DNA of 64,000 bases from Chlamydomonas sphaeroides (taxonomy: Eukaryota; Chlorophyta; Chlorophyceae; Chlamydomonadales; Chlamydomonadaceae): NCBI GenBank assembly GCA_001662425.1, contig BDDC01000261.1:16637-80636 (forward strand), written 5' to 3'. The position numbers and the translations under genes are program-made. Positions within the stretch are counted from its first letter, which is position 1. Each line of letters begins with the position of its first letter. Below are positions 33,701 to 43,300 of the stretch, one piece after another. Below the pieces are notes generated by a model. It saw only the letters and a program-made list of their open reading frames with translations. It searched no databases and was not told the origin of the DNA.

Positions 33701-36700
33701 CGTGGCTCCGCTGGGACCCGGGCTCTCGCCCTCCCTATCCTCCGCTCGCCTCCTGGCTCCACGTGTCTGGGTACAAGGCCTTGCGATAGGCACGGCGGCG
33801 GTCGGCATGTGTCCCGCGTTGCCCCCCTCGCGCGCGCTCTGTCCTCCATCCGTGCGTCTTTCGTAAGCAACAGCGCAACGCCGCGCCCCAATGCCGCCGC
33901 AGGGCTGCTTCAGGTGAGGGCCTGGGCGGGCGACCGACCACGGCGGCGGCAGGTGGCCATGATATGCAACAAGCGGCACCACGGCGCCTCTTGCGTCGGT
34001 GTGCACGCCCCCGCTGCCCGAGCCTGGGCCCGCTAGCCGCTCGCCTTGCACGCGGCAGCGAGCTTTGCGCGGCGGAGGCTGAGCCTCAAGCCCCCGTGCC
34101 GTACCAGCAGCTCCTTGCTTGGCGTGGGCCCGTGCTGCCGGCAGCGCCCACCGCTCCCCGTGAGCCCGACAGCCGCACTGACGGTAGCTGGCTAGTGAGC
34201 ACGAGGGCACAGCGGCTGGGGTGCGTCGGGGCTGCACCTGTGTAGTACCGCCACGCCTGCTTGGCTGCTCAGCTAGCAGCGGCGTGGCCGCCGCGCGGGC
34301 CCGGTCAGCCGTATAGCGGCGTACGTTGTGGCGTTGCGGCATGTGGGCCTACTGCCTGCGAGCGCTGTCGTGTCATGTGAGGCACACACGCCCAGCGGAG
34401 CGGACGCAGTGTAGCCGCGCAACGGCAGGCGGGTGCGTCGTCGGGGTGATCCCACTGGCGCCCACACTACAGGAGGTAGGGCGGCGCAGGGGCCTCATGT
34501 GTGCCCGTGCGGCTCGCCCCTGGTGCCGGTGCCGGTGCTGGTGCCGCCGCAGCGGCAACAAGCAGCGCAACGAAACGTGCTGGGTGGCCCCCTGCGCCAA
34601 CGCCACCATGCTGGCCATGGACGGGGCCCGGGACCAGGCCACCAACGAGGCCAAGAGCTGGTCCGTGGGCAGGTGGGTGCGGACGGTGATGGCTGTGGGG
34701 GGCACAGCGGCCAGCGGGCGCACAAGCGGGCGTCAACGCTCGAGACGATGGCCCTGCCCAGGAGGGCCTCCTGGCCCTGGCCCTGGCCCTGGCCCTGGCC
34801 CTGGCCCTGGCCCTGGCCCTGGCCCTGGCCCTGGCTCACAAACCCGCAGCCGTACGCTTGCGTAGTACGACATGGTTGTATGGCTCATCACGCAAACCTC
34901 AGGTGGTACGGCATCACGGTGCTGTCGTGGCGCGGGCTGGCGCTGGCGCTGGCGCGCGACCGCGCTGGCGAACGGCGGCTGAACGAGTGCTACCTAGTCA
35001 GCCTGCTGCACTTTGACGCCTCGCACCCGTCTCTCATGGGCGAGGTACGGCGGCGGCAGGGCGCACAGCGGCACACAGCGCCACAAAGGCCACATGCGCG
35101 CCTGGGGGGCCCAGCAATGCCGCCTCAAACCACGTGCGGTCGAGGCCGCCCAGACACGCCCGAGACGAGTGGCGCCCATGCGTGCGTGACACTACCACTG
35201 CCACTTCGCCGCAGCGCACCCCCTGAGTGAGCAATCGCTCCGCCAAAGAAAGCGAAAGTACGTGTAGGCAGCAGGCGCCCGCGTCGCTGCCATGCACACT
35301 CAATCTGACGGCCATTGCCTTCCACTCCCCCAGGCAAGCCCCCCCTCCCGCGTGCCGTGCCCCCAGGTGCTCATTGCCGACGCCATGGTCAACCAGTTGG
35401 TGCACGCCCAGAACCACCTGAGCAACTACCCGGAGCACGAAGCGCCGGGCTGGTGCGTGGGCGGGGCTGGGCGGTGTGGAGGCGGATAGGAAGGGGCCCA
35501 TCATGCATGCATAGCGTATGACCGGTATGGTCGGTATGATGGCGTATGGGTATCCAGCGCTGCGCGCCCGATCTACCCAGAGCGTCCGAGCGGTGAGGCG
35601 AGGGGCCATGCCCTGCTCGTCCGTGCGTGCGTGCTTGCTTGCAAGCATACGTGTGCGCTACTCGGCACTCGGCACCGCGAGACGCTCCACGCATGACTGA
35701 GGTCCGCGGCACGCATGGCGGCAAGGCCCTGAGCAGGGGCCGTGACGCCGTCCGCTGGCCTGCCTGTCTTGACGCAAGCGGACCAACCTGGAGTGGTGCA
35801 GGCAGAGGGTGGCTGGCACCCAAGTCCGGCTAGCACGCACGCCGCCAGCTGTCGCACCGCATGGTGTGCCGCAGGCCGCCCTCGCGCCTGTATGCGCCAG
35901 GCAACATCCGCTCACCCGACCAGCCGGCGGGTGGCGGGGCAGGCGGCAGCGTGCGGCCGCTGGAGGACGTGTTTTACGACGCGGGCCAGGACGTAGAGCT
36001 GCGGAAGCTGCAGGTGCGGCCATGTGGCGAGATGGGCCTGGCTTGCGGGGTAGGGAGGAATGAGTGTACGAGGGCTGGGCAGGACACGCCGCGCGCAGCG
36101 AGAGGGGCTGGGCGCAGCGAGGGAGGCGGCGGTGCGTGCACGAGCGACCGCTACGGGATGACGCAGGCGCCGCCCGGCGGCCTCAGTGATAACGTCTGTG
36201 CTGGCGCTGCGCCGTGCACGTCGGCGTCCCGTGAGCCGCCGAGTGACCGCCGGCGAGGCCCGCATGTCACGTGATACACGCAGTAACTGAAGGGAAGCGC
36301 CCCGGCCCGTCCCTTATCCCACGGCCCGCGCAGCCGTACATCGTGAACGTCTCCGGCTGGAACGCCACGCGCACGCAGCTGCACGGCGACCCGACCCGCA
36401 TCCGACCTGGCTGGGTCGCGACGCAGACCGGAGCTCGGCTGCGGCTGCGGCTGCCGGTCAGCCCCGTGGGCGTGGCGTCCGGCGTGGCGCAGCTTCGCGT
36501 CAGCTACCTGGTGTCGTACACGCTCATGGGGAGTGTCGTATTGCGGTGCACCGGCGGCTGCGCGTGCGACGAGCACGTCCTGCACGGCGCCGTGGACGCG
36601 GGCGGCGCCTGGCGGTACCAGCCGCACGTGTCGGTGCCGTACGAGTCAGCGGTTAGCCTGTACGACAGGGGCCGGTGGTACGCGGACGCGGCGCTGGCGG

Positions 36701-36930
36701 CGGCGAAGCTGCTGAACTTGACGCAGGGCGCGCCGCCGCCGGCTGCCGGCAATGCAACAGTGGGCGCCGGCGCTGGATCGGAGGCGGGGCCACCATCTAC
36801 CGGTGCTGAGGAGACGAAGGACTGCTTTGTAGAACTGGAGGTTGAGGAGGGGCGGCAGCGAGGCTCGGGCGTGGGGATACACAAATTCAAGTTGCTGCGG
36901 CTGTCGGTCGGCTGGGATCACGTATCTTGA
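30746..36930 (+). CDS. Secreted SGNH-hydrolase-like protein
   Basis: Fourteen exons: 30746-30879, 31115-31231, 31369-31423, 31762-31941, 32237-32299, 32567-32671, 33009-33068, 33354-33464, 33903-33913, 34553-34672, 34903-35044, 35367-35452, 35875-36013 and 36334-36930, joining in phase to 639 residues. The start MLRHDNKYAAAHLLTTASLL is a signal peptide or anchor. VLALGSSICKDYGG resembles SGNH block I (nucleophile Ser about 124). LLLNMGKSGADLAG would give the Gly of block II, DLDLVLAENVM the Asn of block III, and DAMVNQLVHAQNHL the Asp/His of block V. A 199-residue C-terminal exon (YIVNVSGWNATRTQL start) adds a beta-rich domain and N-glycosylation sites. SGNH enzymes are often esterases on polysaccharides; substrate and activity are unknown. 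Exon 9 is only 11 bases. Confidence 0.75.
32858..32923 (+). repeat. Exact 33-base tandem duplication in an SGNH-gene intron
   Basis: The unit starting CAAGACACAGCAGTTTGTAA and ending CCTACCTCAT occurs twice without a mismatch (32858-32890, 32891-32923). Each copy carries a TGTAA motif. Confidence 0.95.
34771..34835 (+). repeat. CTGGCC hexanucleotide array
   Basis: About eleven tandem CTGGCC units inside the SGNH-gene intron 34673-34902. Confidence 0.95.
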
Positions 36931-37681
36931 TGGAGGCACGGAGCGACGTTGGCAGCAGGCTACCCTTACGAATGTGCGAACGAATGCGGAAGCCGGGGGT
37001 ATGCTACTCTGCTTGAATGCTGCCAACGGGACTTGCTTCACCCATGTGCCATGTCCGAGCGAGCGATCCGCATAATCTCCAAGCTTGCTTGGCTCGGTGG
37101 CTCTTGCTCAGCAGGTTGCGAAAGCGCGTCGGAGAGCTGCCACGCAGCCACGGCTGGCCTAGAAGTCCCAACACCCGCACGGACCCCAGCCGCATTCTGC
37201 CACCCGCGGCGGTGATAAGGGGCGGCGAGCCGAGCCGCATTCTGCCACCCCGGGTACGTACAGCTGCCTTGGCAGCTAGCACCCGCGGCGGTGACGAGGG
37301 GCGGCGCGGCTGCGTTGCTTGCTTGGAGCGGTGCGTTGCCTGACCTCATGTTGAAGGAGCGGAAGGCCAGCCTTGCAGAGCCCCCCGCCGCCGCAAGCTC
37401 CGCCGCCGTGTGGCCGTGACGGTCACCCGTACAGTGCCGTGTGCCGTGCCCCACATTCTTACCGGCAGATACTTGCCCTCACCCCCATACCCCATGCTGC
37501 ATCATGCACACACGTATGCGCCCAACATGGCCAACGCCGCGCGACACTCCGAGCTAGGCGCGTGCCAACACCATCCCCGCATCCCGACCACACGTCCCGG
37601 ACCAGTGCGGCCTTCGGGACTGACCGCAAGGAGCTATGTCGGCAAAGCCCGGAGCACCGAGCGGGACAGGCACGCGCATGC
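36931..37681. other. Intergenic region between converging genes, with a degenerate tandem repeat
   Basis: 3' flank of the SGNH-like gene and of the minus-strand gene ending at 37682. At about 37185-37305 the blocks GCCGCATTCTGCCACCC and CACCCGCGGCGGTGA are each repeated. No coding signal is seen. Confidence 0.5.
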
Positions 37682-38311
37682 TCAGCAAATGGCCGCGGCA
37701 TGCCGACTTTTGTCACTTTTGTCGACTTGGTTTGTCGACTTGGGCGCAGCCTGGCTCGCGCCCCGGCCCGCCGCCGACGCCGCAGCCTCGGACGCAGGCC
37801 ACGACCCACGGCCGTCGCTGCCCGCCGCTGCCACGGAGGTCGCCCGGCTCGTGCTGCCAGGAGGGCGGCCCTCTCCTATCATCTCCCAGCCGCCAACGGA
37901 GCCAGCGACGGAGGGGGTCGCGGAGCGCCGGGGCGCCCTCGCCGGCGGTAGGGCCCCTGGCTCACGCCGCTCCGAGCCTGGGCCAAGCTTTCCCGACCGC
38001 CCCAGCCTGGCCGAGCCCGCGACCGAGCCCGGCACCGGCCCGGGCCCCGGCGGCAGCTCGGGCCCGCCTGCGGCCGCCCTTCTGGCCGCGACGGGGCCGG
38101 CGACGGAGCCCGTTTGGGACGGACGGCGGCTGCGGCGGCCAGCGCCGGCTGAGCCCGGCGGCGGCGCCGCCGGGGGTGCTGGCGCCAGGGCGCCCGACGG
38201 CGGCGACAGGCCGTGCTCCCACAGCTTCCATCCGGGCCCCAGGGCCTCGGCCTGGTTGAGGGAGCGCAGCAGCTCGCGCGCGTCAGCAACCTGGCGCTGC
38301 ATGGCTGCCAG
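37682..38311 (-). CDS. C-terminal exon of an unknown coiled-coil, low-complexity protein
   Basis: After a TTCCCCCGCAG acceptor, 209 codons stay open with strong algal codon bias. A short coiled coil (LAAMQRQVADARELLRSL) is followed by GPGWKLWEHGLS, a Pro/Ala/Gly/Ser-rich region with repeated SVAGS and GSVA motifs, and a Lys/Ser-rich end (KSTNQVDKSDKSRHAAAIC) before TGA. The upstream exon or exons must lie in or beyond the N run at 38415-38887, so the gene is incomplete. No domain is recognised. Confidence 0.6.
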   Translation of the reverse strand: MAAMQRQVADARELLRSLNQAEALGPGWKLWEHGLSPPSGALAPAPPAAPPPGSAGAGRRSRRPSQTGSVAGPVAARRAAAGGPELPPGPGPVPGSVAGSARLGRSGKLGPGSERREPGALPPARAPRRSATPSVAGSVGGWEMIGEGRPPGSTSRATSVAAAGSDGRGSWPASEAAASAAGRGASQAAPKSTNQVDKSDKSRHAAAIC

Positions 38312-38414
38312 CTGCGGGGGAAGGGTGTCATGACACAGTACGTCCATCGGCAGAGTGCAGCACGCTGCCAGACCATGCTCTTACTTATCAGGTGCCGAGT
38401 GTGCGGAAAAGGTA

Positions 38415-38887
38415 NNNNNNNNNNNNNNNNNNNNNNNNNNNNNNNNNNNNNNNNNNNNNNNNNNNNNNNNNNNNNNNNNNNNNNNNNNNNNNNNNNNNNN
38501 NNNNNNNNNNNNNNNNNNNNNNNNNNNNNNNNNNNNNNNNNNNNNNNNNNNNNNNNNNNNNNNNNNNNNNNNNNNNNNNNNNNNNNNNNNNNNNNNNNNN
38601 NNNNNNNNNNNNNNNNNNNNNNNNNNNNNNNNNNNNNNNNNNNNNNNNNNNNNNNNNNNNNNNNNNNNNNNNNNNNNNNNNNNNNNNNNNNNNNNNNNNN
38701 NNNNNNNNNNNNNNNNNNNNNNNNNNNNNNNNNNNNNNNNNNNNNNNNNNNNNNNNNNNNNNNNNNNNNNNNNNNNNNNNNNNNNNNNNNNNNNNNNNNN
38801 NNNNNNNNNNNNNNNNNNNNNNNNNNNNNNNNNNNNNNNNNNNNNNNNNNNNNNNNNNNNNNNNNNNNNNNNNNNNNNNNNNNNNNN
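38415..38887. other. Assembly gap (473 N)
   Basis: Run of N interrupting the minus-strand gene whose last exon is 37682-38311. Confidence 0.99.
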
Positions 38888-39720
38888 GGCACTCCGGACC
38901 GTGCTGTGCAAAGGACGTATGGTGTCACGACAAGGGCGCGGCGGCGGGAAGGAGGGCGGGGCGCGTCTTTGAGGATGGACTGGAGCAGGGAGGCGGGCCT
39001 AGCTCGGCGGCCAGGTGTGTGTCCTGGCGCTGCATCGCCGCCAGCTGTGTAGCGTGGCGTGTCGTGGCGGGAGAGACGGTACAGACGTACAGCGCAAAAT
39101 GGGCATGTTGGCTCAAGCCGCCTGGACAGAACGAGCTCCACACATGGGGTCGGTGGCGGGCTCGGTGGCCAGGGGCCCTTGCCGGCGAGGAGGCGGATGT
39201 GGAGGAGGAGGGGCATGGGCGGGAAGCGTACCCCGAGGGGCTCGAGGAGGCTGCATGCGGGCAAGGGCGGCCATGTGGGGGCTTGATGATGGGGCCGAGG
39301 GCGACCAGGCGGCGTTCGGGCACGACCAAGCGGATGACGAGGATGGCGTGGGCATGTACGAGCGGGCGCTGGAGCTGGTGGGCGGTGTATGTAAGGCCCT
39401 ATCAGCGTGCAGCCCGTACACCGCCTTCCCGCTCACGTCCGCAGGGCGTTGCGTGCTGTCTTCGCGCACTTTCGCTTTCTTTGGTCGTTCGGTCGGGGAG
39501 CCGCTCGGGGCATCGGCCGCGACATCCACCAGAGCGGGCGATGGGCCGGCGGCCAAAGGCTCAGCAGCCTTGACGGGCGGTGGGGCGCTAGCGAGCGGCA
39601 CCGAGGGCGCAGGCGGCAAACAGGGCACTGGCACGCTCCCGCAGGTAGCAGCGTATGTCCCGGATGAAATGGTCGTCAGTGGATATCACGACGGGCATCG
39701 GGTACGGTGAAGCTGATGCG
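38888..39720 (-). other. Probable 5' part of the gapped minus-strand gene
   Basis: Contains an ATG (39696-39698) opening MPVVISTDDHFIRDIRCYL, a long Pro/Ser-rich minus-strand frame (about 39113-39634, with SPTERPKKAKVREDST), and a near copy of the coiled-coil exon start (39022-39048, QLAAMQRQ after an ACACAG acceptor). These fit one low-complexity protein, but I could not connect the exons in phase because of the gap. Confidence 0.35.
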
Positions 39721-40380
39721 GCTATGCGCAGCGCGTTTCTGTAACTCCACTGGTATGAGTCAGCTGTGAGGCCAACTGCACGCCATTGCCAAGCAGGATG
39801 ATCCAAGGACGACAGGGCACGGCAGAAGGGCCCTCCAAGCTGTAGGGATTGTACTGGTGGTACGTGTCTCCAGTTGAGTAGGATTTCAGAATTTCAGCTG
39901 GGGGTCAGCACCTGCAGGCAGTTGGTTGGGAGGGGCCAATAGCGCATGGTGTTCGTGTCTGTCAACACGTTCAGTGCCCTCCCGGAGGTGTCTCGTGGCG
40001 TATTGCATCGTCCCCTCAAACTAAGCCAACGCGTATTGAACGTAGCCAACATCCCAACCCAAAGTGCAAAACACAACGCGAGCAGACGCGCATCTTCGCC
40101 TCTGTAACCTTCTCGACGCTTTTTATGTTCCTATTTTCACCTACATCAACATTATACGATGGAGCAGGACCGCTAGAATTTCCCAGGAGTCCAACTATTC
40201 ACCGCACATGACAGGCGCGCGGGTATGCGCAGTGTGCGGAAGCAGCTGATAGATGTGTAGATAGTTGCTGGCGTTCGAAAGGTAAGGTGTCGAGCTGCGT
40301 TATTTGCTACCCCTCGTCGCCCGTTTCAGACTGGGTGCCTCCCTGTCCCACCTCTGCTGCAAACCTAGCTGCGTGAATCC
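39721..40380. other. Intergenic region and promoter of paralogue C
   Basis: Nothing recognised beyond the promoter and leader of the plus-strand gene starting at 40381. The stretch 40080-40200 is relatively AT-rich. Confidence 0.4.
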
Positions 40381-43300
40381 ATGAGCGCGCCTCGACATCA
40401 CCGCTCCTGGATGCGGGCGTTGCTGCTTCTGCTGGCGTGGCCACTCCTCTCCACCCGGGCGGTTGGCGGGACGCCGTTGCTGGACCTGAGCCCCATCCCC
40501 TGGCACAATCCAGCCGACTACAAGCCCCCGACCAGCGGCATGTCCAACGACATCCCCGCCCTGATCCAACACCAGCTGCAGCTGTCAGCGTCGAAAGACA
40601 CCAACGTGTCAGTGCTGTCGGTTTACGTCGTCTCGACCATCGAGTACGGGTGCGTCGAAGGTGCATGGGGCGCGTTGGTACGTGGCGGTCGTAATCGTGC
40701 CTCCCCACCCACCAACCAACCTACCTACCTACAACCGCCCGACCCTGTGTGTACGCCAACCCGTGTTTGTACAGCCACAGCTCCATGGTGGACCTGCTCA
40801 ACTCCATAGCCTCGCTGCTGCTGCTCGGCCAGCAGGTGGGGGCGCGCGGGGTGCCGGTGCGTGCAGGCAGGCGGGCGGCACCCCCCTCCGCCGCGCTCCC
40901 ATGGTACATACCCTCCGCCGCGCTCCGGCTGGCTCCATGTTGACCTGTCCGCCGCCGCCGCGGCACGTGGAACCCCACGCCGCCACTCCCTTCCCTCCCC
41001 GTCCCTCCCGGCTCCGCAGCCGTCGTACCTGGTTGCCGCCACGCGGCACGGCGCGCTCGAGGGCTGCACGGCGCTGCACCTGCCCTGCGCCAACCTCACG
41101 CAGGCGAGAGGGGCGAGGAGCTCGCAGCGCGGCGGGGCGATGCGGCTCGGGCTGCGGTCCGGGGTGCGCGCTGTGGCCTCCCCGGGGGGCTCCCTGCGGG
41201 GGGGGGGGTGGCGTCCGCACCTCGCGCACCCCTCCAGGGGCAGCGCAGTGCGGCCGCAGTCCGCCGCCTCCCGTGCCATGGTCATGCGGGCGGCGCCGGG
41301 CTGCTGCGGCCACGCCGGTGGTAGGCGTGGGGCTCACCCCATACACGCCCGCCCTCCTGAATGCAACGATATGTGCCCTGCACAAGTCGTAACCATTTCT
41401 ATTTCCATTTCTTGCGGCCACGCCGAACGGCAGCGGAGGTTGGCGCTTGGCTGTGTGGGTCGCATGCTGGCGCACCGGTGCACGTGCGGTGCTCACCACG
41501 CTCCCTCCTGGGTGCCTCCCGCTGCAACCCGGCAAGGAGCCTCCAGGGGCCTCCCACGCCCCCCAGGCCAGCCCCTCCGGCCCCACCTGCTTCACACTGC
41601 TCGCCTGCCCCTCGCCTCCGGCCGCCACGCTGCCGGCCCCTCGTCGCCGCAGCACGCGCACCTGCGCCGGCGGTGGCAGCTCGGGGACGGGGCCCGGGAA
41701 ACACGTACCTGGCCGCCTCCTATCCACACCCGCGTGCGCCCGTGTGTCGCGCGCACCGCACCGCATCGCCTCGCCTCGTTGGCGGTTGCGGCCACCGCCT
41801 GCCGTACGACCCAGGCCCCTGGCGAAGGCCCCCGTGCGCCGCCCTCCCGTACCGCAGTACGAGCACCTGCACCACCACGGCCAGGGCCCGCTGGCCTCCT
41901 GGAGCCGCACTCTGGTGGCCCGCGACCTGCTGGCGCTGCTGCCGCCGGGCGCCATCCTGCACCTCACCGACACGGCCACGGGTGGGTGCCGCCAGGCCGT
42001 GCTGCGGCGCTGTGTGGCGCTGACGTGCCACCTTTTGTGGTGTGCTGGCAGCACGGGTCCGGGGGACGGCACCGTTTCTGCACCTCACCGATGCCGCAGG
42101 TGGCTCAGGCGACGGCACACGTCACAACACGCGCCGGGGCCTGGGGCTGGTCAGCTCACGGACGCCGGCTGGGCGTAGGGGGCGTTCTGCCGCGAGGGGC
42201 TGCACGGATCGCAGGCCAGCCCGCGGGCGCCGAGCGGGGCCGCAAGGGGCTGCACGGATCGCAGGCAGCGTGTGGTGGCGGTGTAGCGGCGCGTCGGGCC
42301 TCGGGGAGCCCCGCTGGGCCATGTGCCGCCGCGCTGGCTCTGCTGGCTCCGCTCCGCCTGCTTGACGCGAGCGCCCTCCCACTGCCCGCGCGCCCTGCCG
42401 CTGCCCTCGTCCGGCCGTCGCCCGTGCCGCAGTGAGTACCTGGGGGCAGCAATCGTGGCGGCAATCGCAGCGACGGCAACCCGGGTGCCGCCCTGCACCG
42501 CGCACCGCTCGCCGCGGGAGGCCTCGGCCCGGTAGCGGCAGCAGGTGTTGCCCACGCTACCGGGCTTTCCGCTGGGCCTCCCGCATGCCAGCTCGTGCAT
42601 GCCTGCACTTTGACTCGGCCCTCTGCATGGTGGCGTTGTGGCCGGCATGATGGGTTTTGCGGGGCTGCAACGCCTGCTCGGGCTGCCGCAGGTGTACCTT
42701 AAGCCACTGGCGCCTGCGCTCAGACACTTCTTCGAGAAGGTCAGTGCGGTGTGCTTGGCCGCGAACCCGTCGCCGACGCATCACGCGCGGCGTGACTTGA
42801 GAATGAGCCACTTGGAGCCGGGCCGTGCCGAGTAAAGACATCATCTGGACTTCTCACCATTGCCGCAATGCTGCAAGCTTGTACGGCGCCGCATTGTCTG
42901 TTGGCCTGGCTACGGCCGCATACATGGGCCATACATGGGCCATACATGGGCCATGCATGGGCTCATGGCCAGGGCCGCCAAAGTCGTCGCCGGGGGGGGT
43001 TCCGGCCCGTCCTCCGGTTTGGGTTGTGGGGCCGCATGGGAGGCGGACCGACCCGGCGCGCCCTCGTCAGCGGCTGTACGCCTCGACTCCTGGCGTGCGC
43101 ACCACGCAAGGAAGCGCAGGGGGGGGGGGCCACGCCGCTGCGAGCTGAGCAGTGCGGGAGTGCCTGCCGCCCCCTTGGCCCGGCAGGGGGCCATGGCACC
43201 TCTGCGAACGTGCCCGTGCGCCTGCCCTCCCTGCCTCCCTGCCGTGACACGGCAGGAATCCAAGGGTCACGCCGAGCTGTCCATGATGCGCGAGGAGATG

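Noticed and set aside
31217..33882. Shared 14-mer (AACAGCGCAACGCC) between an SGNH exon and a later intron
   Set aside because: Too short and without flanking similarity; could be chance, so not counted among the exon echoes.
40861..42435. 524-codon plus-strand open frame
   Set aside because: Overlaps exons 3 and 4 of paralogue C in another frame; low-complexity translation without motifs.
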